Shown here: positions 46,896-56,065 of the stretch, piece after piece
Position numbering within the stretch: position 1 is the stretch's first letter
Layout: each line of letters starts with the position of its first letter
Assembly: GCF_902498185.1 (NCBI RefSeq)
Contig: NZ_CABVIX010000005.1
Coordinates: 186,001-250,000, forward strand
Length of the DNA stretch: 64,000 nucleotides
Origin: Pseudomonas fluorescens
Lineage (GTDB): Bacteria; Pseudomonadota; Gammaproteobacteria; Pseudomonadales; Pseudomonadaceae
Reading direction: 5' to 3'
Translations under genes and position numbers: made by a program
The notes under the pieces: generated by a model
Told to the model about the DNA's origin: nothing
The model's input: the letters and a program-made list of their open reading frames with translations, nothing else
Database searches by the model: none

Positions 46896-47618
46896 TCACT
46901 GCACAGGCAGGAAGTTCATCAACAACAGGCTCTGCGCGTAGTTGAGACCGATGCGCCGGTAGCGTTCATCGAGCATCTGCGCGAGCAAGTCCAGCCGCGC
47001 GACGATCTTGCCGAATTCCACGGCGAAACTCAGGTTGCTACCCTCTTCGGAGATCTCGTTGGAAAACAGCAGCAGTACGCCATTGGTGTCCTGGCGCTGG
47101 CTGAGCATCCACGTCGCCTTTTCGATGTTGCGCGCGGCGTTGTTGACGAACAGCGGGTCGATGGCGTCGGTCATGAAAAACTCGGTGCGGCCACCGTGGG
47201 CGGTCACCAGCATGCTGCCGATGGCGAAGATGAAAGCGCCCACGCGGTCACCGCGAAATTCCGGACTCAAGGCATGGCTCAATGCCGCCAGGTCACGCCG
47301 ATCGCCCATCTGCGCCAAGGGCTGGCGCTGCTCGATGGCCTGGCGGATCTGCCGTTCCGCGGCGGCGGCATCGACAAAGCCCGACTGCTTCCACTGAGTG
47401 GGGTTGCGCAGGTACAGCTTGTTCATCAGCACGTAGAGGCTTTGCAGGTTGTCGCGCATCTCCAGGGTCGCCATGCGGTCGACGCTGGTCTGGAACAGCT
47501 CGCGGGGGTTGCCCTCGCTGAACTGGTTGACGATGTCGCGCCCCTGCTTTTGGGTGCAGGCGCTCAGGCACAGGATGAGGGCCGCGTACAACGGCCCTCG
47601 GCAAGCTCGAGAGAACAT
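46896..47618 (-). CDS. Predicted lipoprotein of unknown function
   Basis: Protein of 240 aa with a lipoprotein signal (ALILCLSAC, lipid-modified C21 when started at 47618). The rest is largely helical (NLQSLYVLMNKLYL, RNIEKATWMLSQ) and includes GAFIFAIGSMLVTAHGG, a hydrophobic stretch. An in-frame ATG at 47639 is an alternative start. I recognise no named domain. It converges with the hydrolase gene and follows ilvA on the same strand, but a hairpin separates them. Confidence 0.6.
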   Translation of the reverse strand: MFSRACRGPLYAALILCLSACTQKQGRDIVNQFSEGNPRELFQTSVDRMATLEMRDNLQSLYVLMNKLYLRNPTQWKQSGFVDAAAAERQIRQAIEQRQPLAQMGDRRDLAALSHALSPEFRGDRVGAFIFAIGSMLVTAHGGRTEFFMTDAIDPLFVNNAARNIEKATWMLSQRQDTNGVLLLFSNEISEEGSNLSFAVEFGKIVARLDLLAQMLDERYRRIGLNYAQSLLLMNFLPVQ

Positions 47619-47729
47619 TCTTGAAGACGAAACAACCATCGGTACCGGATCTTGGTTCAACGACCGTGACGGGGGTCGGCACGGCGCAGCAGTGCATAGA
47701 GCGGCAAAGTCCGAAAAAGTGCGATGCGC

Positions 47730-47746
47730 GGCGACCAAGGGTCGCC
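47730..47746 (-). terminator. Hairpin after ilvA
   Basis: GGCGACC and GGTCGCC arms with a 3-nt loop lie 29 nt past the ilvA stop; a run of five T residues follows on the minus strand after about 11 nt. Likely a transcription end signal between ilvA and the lipoprotein gene. Confidence 0.5.
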
Positions 47747-47774
47747 ACGCTCAAAGGCGTTGGAGCCGCCAGCC

Positions 47775-49334
47775 CTACCCAAGAAACAGCCGGTAAGCCG
47801 GGTTATCGGTTTCGTCCCAGTACCGATAGCCCATTTCATCGAGCGCCTGGGGAAGGTTCGCCAGCTCATCGTCCGGCACTTCCAGCGCCGCGAACACCCG
47901 CGCCTCGGCAGCACCATGGTTGCGGTAGTGGAACAGGCTGATATTCCAGCGCTTGCCCAGGCGTTCCAGAAAACCCATCAGGGCCCCAGGCCGCTCGGGA
48001 AACTCGAAGCGCAGCACGCGCTCTTGCGCGCCCGGCGCGGCATGCCCGCCCACGGTATGACGCACATGCAGCTTGGCCAATTCGTTGTCGGTCAGGTCGA
48101 CAACCTGGTAGCCCTGATCCGCCAGGCCCGCCAGCAGCTGCTTGCGAGGATCGTTCAACGGATGGGTCTGCACGCCAACGAAAAGCTGCGCTTGCTTGCC
48201 CGCATGGTAGCGGTAGTTGAACTCGGTGATCTGGCGCTTGCCCAGCGCATGACAGAACGCCAGAAAACTCCCCGGTTGTTCAGGGATGGTGACCGCGATG
48301 ATCGCTTCGCGCTGCTCGCCCACTTCGGCCCGCTCGGCCACATGGCGCAGGCGATCGAAATTGACGTTGGCACCTGAGTCGATGGCAACCAGTGTCTGCC
48401 CCGAGATTTCCTCGCGGGCCACGTATTTCTTGATCCCGGCCACCGCCAGGGCACCAGAGGGCTCGGTGATCGAGCGCGTGTCGTCGTAGATGTCCTTGAT
48501 CGCGGCGCACAGTTCATCGTTGCCGACGGTGATCACTTCATCCACGAAGTGCCGGCACAGCTCGAAGCAGTGGGCGCCGACCTGGGCGACCGCCACGCCG
48601 TCGGCAAAGGTGCCGACCTGCGGCAGGATCACCCGCTCGCCGGCGGCCATGGCCGCTTGCAGGCAATTGGCATCGTGCGGCTCGACGCCGATGACCTTGA
48701 CCTCGGGACGCAGGTACTTGACGTAGGCGGCGATGCCGGCGATCAGCCCGCCGCCACCCACCGGCACGAAGATGGCGTCCAGCGGCCCCGGCTGTTGGCG
48801 CAGGATCTCCATGGCCACCGTGCCCTGGCCTGCGATCACATCCGGGTCATCGAAGGGCGGCACGAAGGTCGCGCCGTGGCTGTCGGCCAGTTTCAGCGCG
48901 TGGGCCAGGGCATGGGGAAAGCTGTCGCCGTGCAGCACCACCTGGCCACCCCGCGAGCGCACGCCCTCGACCTTCAGCCCGGGCGTGGTGATAGGCATGA
49001 CGATGGTTGCACGCATCCCCAGCTTCGCCGCTGCCATGGCCACGCCCTGGGCGTGGTTGCCCGCCGAGGCGGTGATCACCCCGCGCTCGCGCTGCTCGCG
49101 GCTGAGCCTCGTCAGGCGGGTGTAGGCACCGCGGATCTTGAAGGAAAAGGTCGGCTGCAGGTCTTCGCGCTTGAGCAGCACCTGGTTGCCCAGCGACGCC
49201 GACAACGCCGGCGCCGCTTGCAGCGGGGTCTCGATCGCGAGGTCATAGACCGGCGCTGCAAGGATGCGCCGCACCTGCTCGGTGAGCAATTGCTGGGGGC
49301 TGGTGGCGCGAGGGCTGACGGCAAGGCTGGTCAT
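47775..49334 (-). CDS. ilvA: Biosynthetic threonine ammonia-lyase (threonine dehydratase)
   Basis: Protein of 519 aa, the length of the allosteric, biosynthetic enzyme. The PLP lysine is K66 in FSFKIRGA, and the phosphate-binding loop is GGGGLIAG (near 190). Two ACT-like regulatory domains occupy ~330-519. The enzyme converts threonine to 2-oxobutyrate, the first committed step to isoleucine, in the cytoplasm, with feedback inhibition by Ile through the ACT-like part. It is preceded by an Ile-rich leader peptide and terminator, so Ile also controls transcription. Confidence 0.95.
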   Translation of the reverse strand: MTSLAVSPRATSPQQLLTEQVRRILAAPVYDLAIETPLQAAPALSASLGNQVLLKREDLQPTFSFKIRGAYTRLTRLSREQRERGVITASAGNHAQGVAMAAAKLGMRATIVMPITTPGLKVEGVRSRGGQVVLHGDSFPHALAHALKLADSHGATFVPPFDDPDVIAGQGTVAMEILRQQPGPLDAIFVPVGGGGLIAGIAAYVKYLRPEVKVIGVEPHDANCLQAAMAAGERVILPQVGTFADGVAVAQVGAHCFELCRHFVDEVITVGNDELCAAIKDIYDDTRSITEPSGALAVAGIKKYVAREEISGQTLVAIDSGANVNFDRLRHVAERAEVGEQREAIIAVTIPEQPGSFLAFCHALGKRQITEFNYRYHAGKQAQLFVGVQTHPLNDPRKQLLAGLADQGYQVVDLTDNELAKLHVRHTVGGHAAPGAQERVLRFEFPERPGALMGFLERLGKRWNISLFHYRNHGAAEARVFAALEVPDDELANLPQALDEMGYRYWDETDNPAYRLFLG

Positions 49335-49383
49335 CGATGACTCCTGGTTGTTTTTCAGCTTGCCCAGGAGTCGGAAAGAAAAA

Positions 49384-49402
49384 ACCCGCCTCCAGGGCGG
49401 GT
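49384..49402 (-). terminator. Attenuator terminator before ilvA
   Basis: On the minus strand ACCCGCC-loop-GGCGGGT forms a 7-bp stem followed directly by a T-rich tract (TTTTTTCTTTCC), a classic intrinsic terminator between the leader peptide and ilvA. A second copy of GGCGGGT at 49422-49428, at the end of the leader peptide, can pair with the 5' arm instead, giving an antiterminator. Confidence 0.88.
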
Positions 49403-49418
49403 TCGGTGCAGCTGCGCG

Positions 49419-49487
49419 CTAACCCGCCAATCCGATAATGGCGGTAATAATAATGCTGGCGGCGTGAGGCTGCGGGAATGCGTTCAT
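49419..49487 (-). CDS. ilvA leader peptide (attenuation)
   Basis: A 22-codon reading frame runs from ATG at 49487 to TAG at 49419. It contains IIITAII, five Ile codons with a Thr in seven codons, which is far outside chance for such a short peptide. It ends in GLAG; the GGCGGGT that encodes that end is also the antiterminator arm. When charged tRNA-Ile is scarce, a ribosome stalled on the Ile run would leave the antiterminator free and let transcription continue into ilvA. The mechanism is inferred from the enteric ilv and thr leaders; the elements are read directly. Confidence 0.85.
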   Translation of the reverse strand: MNAFPQPHAASIIITAIIGLAG

Positions 49488-49520
49488 GGCGAGCAACTTA
49501 GCCCAGCCGCTTGTGGCAAG

Positions 49521-50837
49521 TCAAGCAGGCCCGAAGCGATCTGCGCTGGGCAATCGGATCATGAATTGCGCCCCTCCAAGCGCCGACTGCGACACGGTCA
49601 GGGTCCCACCCTGCCCTTCGATGGCCCTGCGGCTGATCGCCAGTCCCAGACCAAACCCTCCGGTATTGCGGTCCCTGCTGCGATCGAGCCGGTAGAACGG
49701 CTGGAAGATCCGCTCGCGCTCCTCGGCAGGAATGCCAATACCGTCATCTTCCACCGTCAGCAGGCAAGCGCCATCCTGTTCAAGCTCGAGCCTCAGCAGC
49801 AGCCCCTCGTCGCAGTAACGCATGGCGTTGCGCACCAGGTTCTGCACCGCGCGGGCAGTCAGCCGCGGGTCGAGGACGAAGCGTGGCAACTCGCTGTCGG
49901 TCTTCACCTCCCAGCGGATGCCACGGCTGTCCAGTTCTTCGGCGAATCCCCCAAGCACACTGTCGACCAGTTCCAGCAGTGAGACCTCTACCCGCTCGCG
50001 GGCCTGGTCAGCGTTCTGAAGACGGCTGTAGGACAAAAGCTCCAGCACCAGTTCATCCAGCTCCCGCACATGCGCGACCAGCCCGAGAAGGCGCTTGCGA
50101 CTGGCCAGGGGGACTTCGTCGAGCAGCAGCACCAGGCCAAAGTCGAGCCGCGTAAGCGGCGTGCGCAACTCGTGGGATACCGCGTTGAGCAGCTCGTGCT
50201 GATGATTCAGGTGGCGCTCGAGATCGCCGGCCATGGTGTCGAAGACGCTGGCCAGTTCACCAATGTTGGAGTGCGGGGAAATATGCGTACGCTCATTCAG
50301 CCGGCCCTGTCCCAAGCGTCGCGCGGTTTCCTTCAGGCGCTGGAGGTCGCGCCAGTGAGGCCACACCCAGATCAACAGGCAGCCAAGCAAGGCAGCTCCG
50401 ATCAGCACGGTGACGCCCCACGACAGCAGATTGATATCCAGCGGATCGGGCGGGTTGTTCAGCAGTACCAGCCAGTCATCGTCCAGCGGGGCCAGCGCAC
50501 TGTCGTAGTACCCCCAGTCGCCGATGCGGATCACGTTCAGGCCCCGATCAAGCCGCGCGCGCTCTTCGAGCGACAGCCCCGCCTGGTCTTTGCGCAGCAA
50601 TCGCAGCTGCAAGGGTGCAAAACTCTGCGCGAGCTCCTGCTCGACCTGCGCCCACTGCGCCTGCGGCACCTGGCGGAACTGCCGGACGATCAACGACTGC
50701 ACGCCCTTCGCCTGATCCAGGTTGTAGGCCATGAAACGCCCGTGAAACGCGCCGACGATAGCATCGGGAATCAACAGCAAGGCGCCGGCATAGGCTACGA
50801 TGATCAGCAGGTACAAGCGGATGAGGATTTTCAGCAT
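49521..50837 (-). CDS. Sensor histidine kinase, RstB-like
   Basis: Protein of 438 aa. A first membrane helix (residues 5-25), a periplasmic region of about 110 residues, a second helix (~140-160), HAMP, HisKA with phospho-accepting H222 (AVSHELRTPLTR) and HATPase with NLVRNAMRY, DDGIGI and GFGLGLAISRR. It starts 7 bp after the response regulator stop, so the two are co-transcribed. ATG 50837 gives a normal membrane start; the longer frame upstream lies inside the regulator gene. It likely senses a periplasmic or membrane signal and controls the divergent RND pump genes (inference). Confidence 0.85.
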   Translation of the reverse strand: MLKILIRLYLLIIVAYAGALLLIPDAIVGAFHGRFMAYNLDQAKGVQSLIVRQFRQVPQAQWAQVEQELAQSFAPLQLRLLRKDQAGLSLEERARLDRGLNVIRIGDWGYYDSALAPLDDDWLVLLNNPPDPLDINLLSWGVTVLIGAALLGCLLIWVWPHWRDLQRLKETARRLGQGRLNERTHISPHSNIGELASVFDTMAGDLERHLNHQHELLNAVSHELRTPLTRLDFGLVLLLDEVPLASRKRLLGLVAHVRELDELVLELLSYSRLQNADQARERVEVSLLELVDSVLGGFAEELDSRGIRWEVKTDSELPRFVLDPRLTARAVQNLVRNAMRYCDEGLLLRLELEQDGACLLTVEDDGIGIPAEERERIFQPFYRLDRSRDRNTGGFGLGLAISRRAIEGQGGTLTVSQSALGGAQFMIRLPSADRFGPA

Positions 50838-50844
50838 CCCGGTG

Positions 50845-51546
50845 TCAGAACTCCCATTCGACGCGGCTGAACAGGTACCCCTTGCCCCACACCGTCTTGA
50901 TCTTGCGCGCCTCGCCTGCATTGTCGTCGAACTTGCGCCGCAGCTTGGAGATCGCCACGTCCACCGAGCGGTCGGTGCCGTTGAACTCGATCCCGCGCAG
51001 CTGCTGCAGGATGTGGTCGCGGCTGAGCACTTCCCCGGCGCTGCGCGCCAAGACCACCAACAGGTTGTACTCGCCGCTGGAGAGCTCGACCTCCTCGCCG
51101 CGCCATGACACGGCGCGCTCGGTCATGTCGATGCGCAGCCCGCCGATCACGATCTGCTCGCAGTCCAGGCGCGGCTCGTTGACCTTGCTGCGGCGCAGCA
51201 AGGTACGCACCCGCGCCAGCAGTACCCGTGGCTCGCAGGGTTTGGTGACGTAGTCATCGGCACCCATTTCCAGACCCAGCACCTGATCGTGGCTGTCGTC
51301 ACGGGCCGTCAGCATGAGGATCGGCAGGCTCTGCGATTCCTGGCGCAGCAGGCGGCAGACCTGCAGCCCGTCCAGGCCGGGCAGCATGAGGTCGAGGATG
51401 ACCAGGTCGGGCCTGTGCCGCCTGGCTTGCTCGAGCACGTGGTCGCCACGGCCAATCCCGTGCACGACGAAGCCGTTACGCTGCAGGTAGCTGGCGATCA
51501 GCTCGGACAGGGCACTGTCGTCTTCGACCAGGAGAATGTTGGGCAT
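50845..51546 (-). CDS. OmpR-family response regulator, RstA-like
   Basis: Protein of 233 aa with a receiver domain (acid pocket D9/D10, phospho-acceptor D52, K102) and a C-terminal winged helix (VELSSGEYNLLVVLA, DRSVDVAISKLRRKFD, IKTVWGKGYLF). It is divergent from the RND efflux operon over 157 bp containing a direct repeat with OmpR-type spacing, so it probably controls the pump and itself. Confidence 0.9.
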   Translation of the reverse strand: MPNILLVEDDSALSELIASYLQRNGFVVHGIGRGDHVLEQARRHRPDLVILDLMLPGLDGLQVCRLLRQESQSLPILMLTARDDSHDQVLGLEMGADDYVTKPCEPRVLLARVRTLLRRSKVNEPRLDCEQIVIGGLRIDMTERAVSWRGEEVELSSGEYNLLVVLARSAGEVLSRDHILQQLRGIEFNGTDRSVDVAISKLRRKFDDNAGEARKIKTVWGKGYLFSRVEWEF

Positions 51547-51611
51547 GAGCAGTCTGACAAGCTGGAAAAGTCAGGCAGGATAAAGAATCCTACAGAGATT
51601 CAGGACCTTTC

Positions 51612-51627
51612 TTCACATATTTTCACA
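51612..51627. promoter_or_regulatory. TTCACA direct repeat, 10-bp period
   Basis: TTCACA occurs at 51612-51617 and 51622-51627, start to start 10 bp, in the divergent region between the response regulator and the RND operon. OmpR-family regulators bind tandem half-sites one helical turn apart, so this is a good candidate site. Confidence 0.5.
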
Positions 51628-51703
51628 CCTTGCCTACAGGTATTAACAACCCCTCCGGTACTCGGTGACTTAGCATACGGCCGGTCATTTCCGGAAGATC
51701 CGC

Positions 51704-52876
51704 ATGTCACTCATCAGTCCATTCCGTCTGCGCCCTGTGGCGCTACTCGTGCTCCTGACCCTGGGCCTGGCCGGCTGCGATAACGCTGCGGTCCCCGACG
51801 ACAAGACGCCGCCTCCTCAGGTCAGCGTCGAGACGGTTCGCGAGCAGGCTCTGGCCATCAGCACCGAGCTCAGCGGGCGCCTCCTGGCGCCACGTACGGC
51901 GCAGGTCCGTGCCCGGGTGGCCGGGGTGGTGCTGAAGCGGGTGTACCGCGAGGGCAGTGACGTCAAGCAGGGCGATGTGCTGTTTCTGATCGATCCCGCA
52001 CCCTTTCAGGCCGACCACGACAGTGCCCGCGCGGCGCTGGCCAAGGCCGACGCCACGCGCTTCCAGGCGCGCCTGCAGGATCAGCGCTATCGGGAGCTGA
52101 TCGCGATCAACGCCGTCAGCCGCCAGGAGCACGACAACGCCCGTGCCGCGTTTCTCCAGGCAGACGCCGAAGTCGCTTCGGCCAGGGCCGCCCTGGACCG
52201 CGCCCGGCTGAACCTGGGCTATGCGACGGTCACGGCGCCCATTTCAGGGCGCATCGGCCGCGCGCAGGTGACCGAAGGCGCGCTGGTCGGACAGAACGAA
52301 AGCACCGAGCTGGCGACCATTCAGCAGCTCGATCCGATCCACGCCGACGTGACCCAGTCGACCCGCGAGCTCAATGCCCTGCGCCGCGCCTTGCGTGCCG
52401 GCGAGTTGCAGCAAGTGGGACAGGACCAGGCCCAGGCCACGCTGATCCAGGACGATGGCACGCCGTATCCATTGCCGGGCAAGCTGCTGTTCTCCGACAT
52501 CAGCGTCGACCCGGGCACCGGGCAGATCACCCTGCGCAGCGAGTTTCCCAACCCGGACCTCGACCTGTTGCCAGGCAGCTTCGTGCGTGTCCGGCTGGAG
52601 CAGGCGGTGCAGCCACTGGGCATCAGCGTGCCGCAGCGGGCCATCCTGCGCGACAGCGCCGGCATGCCGAAGGTGCTGCTGGTCGACGCGCAGCAAAAAG
52701 TCACCGAACGCCCGGTGCGGCTGGGCAGCGTTCAAGGCGACCGCTGGATTGTCAGCGAGGGCCTGGCCCCGGGAGAGCGGGTGGTGATCGAGGGCCTGCA
52801 GCACATCAAGGCCGGGGACCAGGTGCGGGTAGACGCCGCCCAGGACAATACGATCGTCAAGCACACCGGCCAGTGA
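51704..52876 (+). CDS. RND efflux membrane fusion (periplasmic adaptor) lipoprotein
   Basis: Protein of 390 aa of the AcrA/MexA type. The lipobox LGLAGC (C25) is followed by a barrel-sandwich domain (RAQVRARVAGVVLKRVYREGSDVKQGDVLFLIDP and, after the hairpin, LNLGYATVTAPISGRIG), an alpha-helical hairpin and a beta-barrel. It bridges the inner-membrane pump and an outer-membrane channel. GGAAG lies before the ATG. It is followed after 11 bp by the pump gene. No channel gene is in this operon. Confidence 0.92.
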   Translation: MSLISPFRLRPVALLVLLTLGLAGCDNAAVPDDKTPPPQVSVETVREQALAISTELSGRLLAPRTAQVRARVAGVVLKRVYREGSDVKQGDVLFLIDPAPFQADHDSARAALAKADATRFQARLQDQRYRELIAINAVSRQEHDNARAAFLQADAEVASARAALDRARLNLGYATVTAPISGRIGRAQVTEGALVGQNESTELATIQQLDPIHADVTQSTRELNALRRALRAGELQQVGQDQAQATLIQDDGTPYPLPGKLLFSDISVDPGTGQITLRSEFPNPDLDLLPGSFVRVRLEQAVQPLGISVPQRAILRDSAGMPKVLLVDAQQKVTERPVRLGSVQGDRWIVSEGLAPGERVVIEGLQHIKAGDQVRVDAAQDNTIVKHTGQ

Positions 52877-52887
52877 GGGCCTGAGTC

Positions 52888-55800
52888 ATGCCGCATTTCT
52901 TCATCGACCGCCCGGTGTTCGCCTGGGTGGTGGCGCTGTTCATCCTGCTGGCCGGCGCCCTGGCGATCCCGCAGTTGCCGGTCGCCCAATACCCCAATGT
53001 CGCCCCGCCGCAGGTCGAGATCTACGCGGTGTATCCAGGCGCCTCGGCAGCGACCATGGACGAAAGCGTCGTCAGCCTCATCGAGCAGGAGCTCAACGGC
53101 GCGGACAACCTGTTGTACTTCGAGTCGCAGAGCAGCCTGGGCAGCGCCAGCATCACGGCTACCTTCGCGCCTGGCACTCATCCCGACCTGGCCCAGGTCG
53201 ACGTGCAGAACCGCCTCAAGGTGGTCGAATCGCGCCTGCCGCGGCCGGTGACCCAGCAGGGCCTGCAGGTCGAGAAGGTCTCCACCGGTTTCCTGATGCT
53301 GGTGACCCTCACCGCCGAGGACGACCGCCTTGATGAAACGTCCCTGAGCGACTTTCTGGCGCGCAACGTGATGAACGAGATCCGCCGCCTCAAGGGCGTG
53401 GGCAAGGCGCAGCTGTATGGCTCCGAGCGGGCCATGCGCATCTGGATCGACCCGCAGAAGCTGATCGGCTTCAACCTGACGCCCACGGATGTATCCGAGG
53501 CCATCGCCGCGCAGAACGCCCAGGTCGCCCCGGGCAGCATCGGTGACCTGCCGGGCAGGCCTACCCAGGAGATCACCGCCAATGTGGTGGTCAGGGGGCA
53601 ACTGAGTACCCCGCAGGAATTCTCCGACATCGTGCTGCGCGCCAACCCCGATGGGTCGATCGTGACCATTGGCGATGTCGCCCGCGTCGAGATCGGCAGC
53701 CAGGAGTACCAGTACGGGACCCGCCTCAACGGCAAGGCTTCCAGCGCCTTCAGCGTCCAGCTGTCGCCCGGTGCCAACGCCATGGAAACCGCCACGCTGG
53801 TGAAGGGCAAGCTCGACGAGCTGTCGGCCTATTTTCCGGCGGGCGCGCGCTATGACATTCCCTACGACACCTCACCCTTCGTCAAGGTCTCGATCCAGCA
53901 GGTGATCAGTACGCTGATGGAGGCCATGCTGCTGGTCTTCGCGGTGATGTACCTGTTCCTGCAGAATGTGCGCTACACGCTGATTCCCACCTTGGTGGTG
54001 CCGGTGGCATTGATGGGTACCTTCGCCGTGATGCTGGCACTGGGTTTCTCGGTCAACGTGCTGACACTGTTCGGCATGGTGCTGGCCATCGGCATCCTGG
54101 TCGACGACGCCATCGTGGTGGTCGAGAACGTCGAGCGCATCATGGCCGAGGAAGGCTTGCCGCCCAAGGAAGCCACGCGCAAGGCCATGGGACAGATCAG
54201 CGGCGCAATCGTCGGCATTACCGTGGTGCTGGTGGCGGTGTTCTTGCCCATGGCCTTCATGAAAGGGTCGGTGGGTGTCATCTATCAGCAGTTCTCGCTG
54301 TCGATGGCGGTGTCGATTCTCTTCTCGGCGTTTCTGGCCCTGAGCCTGACGCCGGCCCTCTGCGCGACCTTGCTCAAGCCGATGGTCAAGGGTGAACACG
54401 TTGAGCGCGGCGGCTTTTTCGGCTGGTTCAACCGTCGCTTCGAGTGGATGAGCCATGGCTACGAGCGTTGGGTGGTCCATGCGCTCAAGCGCAGCGGCCG
54501 TTACCTGCTGGTCTACGCGGTACTGGTGGCTGCGCTGGGCTATGGCTTCAGCCAACTGCCCTCCTCTTTCCTGCCCACCGAAGACCAGGGCTATACCATC
54601 ACCGACATCCAGCTGCCTCCAGGCGCAAGCCGCGCGCGGACTGAACAGGTGGCAGCGCAGATCGAAGCGCACAATGCCGAAGAGCCGGGGGTGGGCAACA
54701 CTACATTGATCCTGGGCTTCAGTTTTTCGGGCAGCGGGCAGAACGCGGCCCTGGCCTTCACCACGCTCAAGGACTGGTCCGAGCGCGGCGGCGAAGACAG
54801 CGCCCAGTCGATCGCCGACCGTGCCAACGGTGCGTTCTCGCAGCTCAAGGACGCGGTCGCCTTCTCGGTATTGCCGCCCCCCATCGACGGGCTGGGTACC
54901 TCGACCGGGTTCGAGTTCCGCCTCCAGGACCGGGCCGGAATGGGCCACGCGGCGTTGATGGCGGCCCGTGACACGCTGCTGGCCAATGCCGCCAAGAGCC
55001 CGCTGCTGGTCAATGTGCGGGAATCTGCCCTCGCTGAAAGCCCGCAGGTGGAACTGCAGGTCGACCGGCGCCAGGCCAATGCGCTGGGGGTGTCGTTCGC
55101 CGACATTGGCGCTGTATTGGACACGGCCGTGGGATCCAGCTACGTGAACGACTTCCCCAACCAGGGACGCATGCAGCGTGTGGTGGTCCAGGCCGAAGGC
55201 GACCAGCGCAGCCAGGTCGAAGACCTGTTGAAGATCCACGTGCGCAACAGCACCGGCAAGATGGTGCCCCTGGGCGCCTTCGTGCAGGCCCGCTGGGTCA
55301 GCGGACCGGTGCAACTGACGCGCTACAATGGCTACCCGGCGGTGTCGATATCCGGCGAGCCGGCACCGGGCCACAGCTCAGGCCAGGCCATGGCGGAAGT
55401 CCAGCGGCTGGTCGACCAGTTGCCGACCGGTGCAGGCCTTGAATGGACCGGACTGTCGCTGCAGGAACGGTTGTCTGGCAGCCAGGCGCCGATGTTGATG
55501 GTGCTGTCGTTGCTGGTCGTATTCCTGTGTCTCGCGGCGCTGTACGAGAGCTGGTCGATCCCCACGGCGGTGCTGCTGGTGGTGCCACTGGGCGTGCTTG
55601 GCGCGGTGCTGGCGGTGACCCTGCGCGATATGCCCAATGACGTGTTTTTCAAGGTCGGCCTGATCACCCTGATCGGCTTGTCCGCAAAAAACGCCATCCT
55701 GATCATCGAGTTCGCAAAAGGCCTGGTCGATCAGGGTCACGATCCTTTCGATGCTGCGGTCCAGGCCGCGCGCCTGCGATTGCGCCCGATCGTCATGACT

Positions 55801-56004
55801 TCCCTGGCATTCATCCTCGGCGTAGTGCCGTTGGCCATTGCCAGCGGTGCCAGCTCGGCCAGCCAGCAGGCGATCGGCACAGGCGTGATCGGCGGGATGC
55901 TCAGCGCGACCCTGGCCGTGGTATTCGTGCCGGTGTTCTTCGTGGTGGTCATGCGTTTGTCAAGGCAAGGCAAGACGGCTGCATCGGCGCCTGAGGTGTC
56001 CTGA
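52888..56004 (+). CDS. RND efflux inner-membrane transporter (HAE1 family)
   Basis: Protein of 1,038 aa of the AcrB/MexB type, full length. It begins PHFFIDRPVFAWVVALFILLAG, has twelve membrane helices and two large periplasmic loops, and keeps the proton-relay residues: the DD pair in ILVDDAIVVVENV (about 405-406) and Lys in SAKNAILIIEF (about 934). A drug:proton antiporter that exports hydrophobic or amphiphilic compounds. Probably under the divergent RstBA-like system. A mobA gene follows 61 bp later. The lipopeptide of the same window is a conceivable but unproven substrate. Confidence 0.93.
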   Translation: MPHFFIDRPVFAWVVALFILLAGALAIPQLPVAQYPNVAPPQVEIYAVYPGASAATMDESVVSLIEQELNGADNLLYFESQSSLGSASITATFAPGTHPDLAQVDVQNRLKVVESRLPRPVTQQGLQVEKVSTGFLMLVTLTAEDDRLDETSLSDFLARNVMNEIRRLKGVGKAQLYGSERAMRIWIDPQKLIGFNLTPTDVSEAIAAQNAQVAPGSIGDLPGRPTQEITANVVVRGQLSTPQEFSDIVLRANPDGSIVTIGDVARVEIGSQEYQYGTRLNGKASSAFSVQLSPGANAMETATLVKGKLDELSAYFPAGARYDIPYDTSPFVKVSIQQVISTLMEAMLLVFAVMYLFLQNVRYTLIPTLVVPVALMGTFAVMLALGFSVNVLTLFGMVLAIGILVDDAIVVVENVERIMAEEGLPPKEATRKAMGQISGAIVGITVVLVAVFLPMAFMKGSVGVIYQQFSLSMAVSILFSAFLALSLTPALCATLLKPMVKGEHVERGGFFGWFNRRFEWMSHGYERWVVHALKRSGRYLLVYAVLVAALGYGFSQLPSSFLPTEDQGYTITDIQLPPGASRARTEQVAAQIEAHNAEEPGVGNTTLILGFSFSGSGQNAALAFTTLKDWSERGGEDSAQSIADRANGAFSQLKDAVAFSVLPPPIDGLGTSTGFEFRLQDRAGMGHAALMAARDTLLANAAKSPLLVNVRESALAESPQVELQVDRRQANALGVSFADIGAVLDTAVGSSYVNDFPNQGRMQRVVVQAEGDQRSQVEDLLKIHVRNSTGKMVPLGAFVQARWVSGPVQLTRYNGYPAVSISGEPAPGHSSGQAMAEVQRLVDQLPTGAGLEWTGLSLQERLSGSQAPMLMVLSLLVVFLCLAALYESWSIPTAVLLVVPLGVLGAVLAVTLRDMPNDVFFKVGLITLIGLSAKNAILIIEFAKGLVDQGHDPFDAAVQAARLRLRPIVMTSLAFILGVVPLAIASGASSASQQAIGTGVIGGMLSATLAVVFVPVFFVVVMRLSRQGKTAASAPEVS

Positions 56005-56065
56005 TCTGGACAAGGCCCGGGACGCATGGGAGGGTGTACGGCTCAACCGCACGGAGCCCTTCAAC

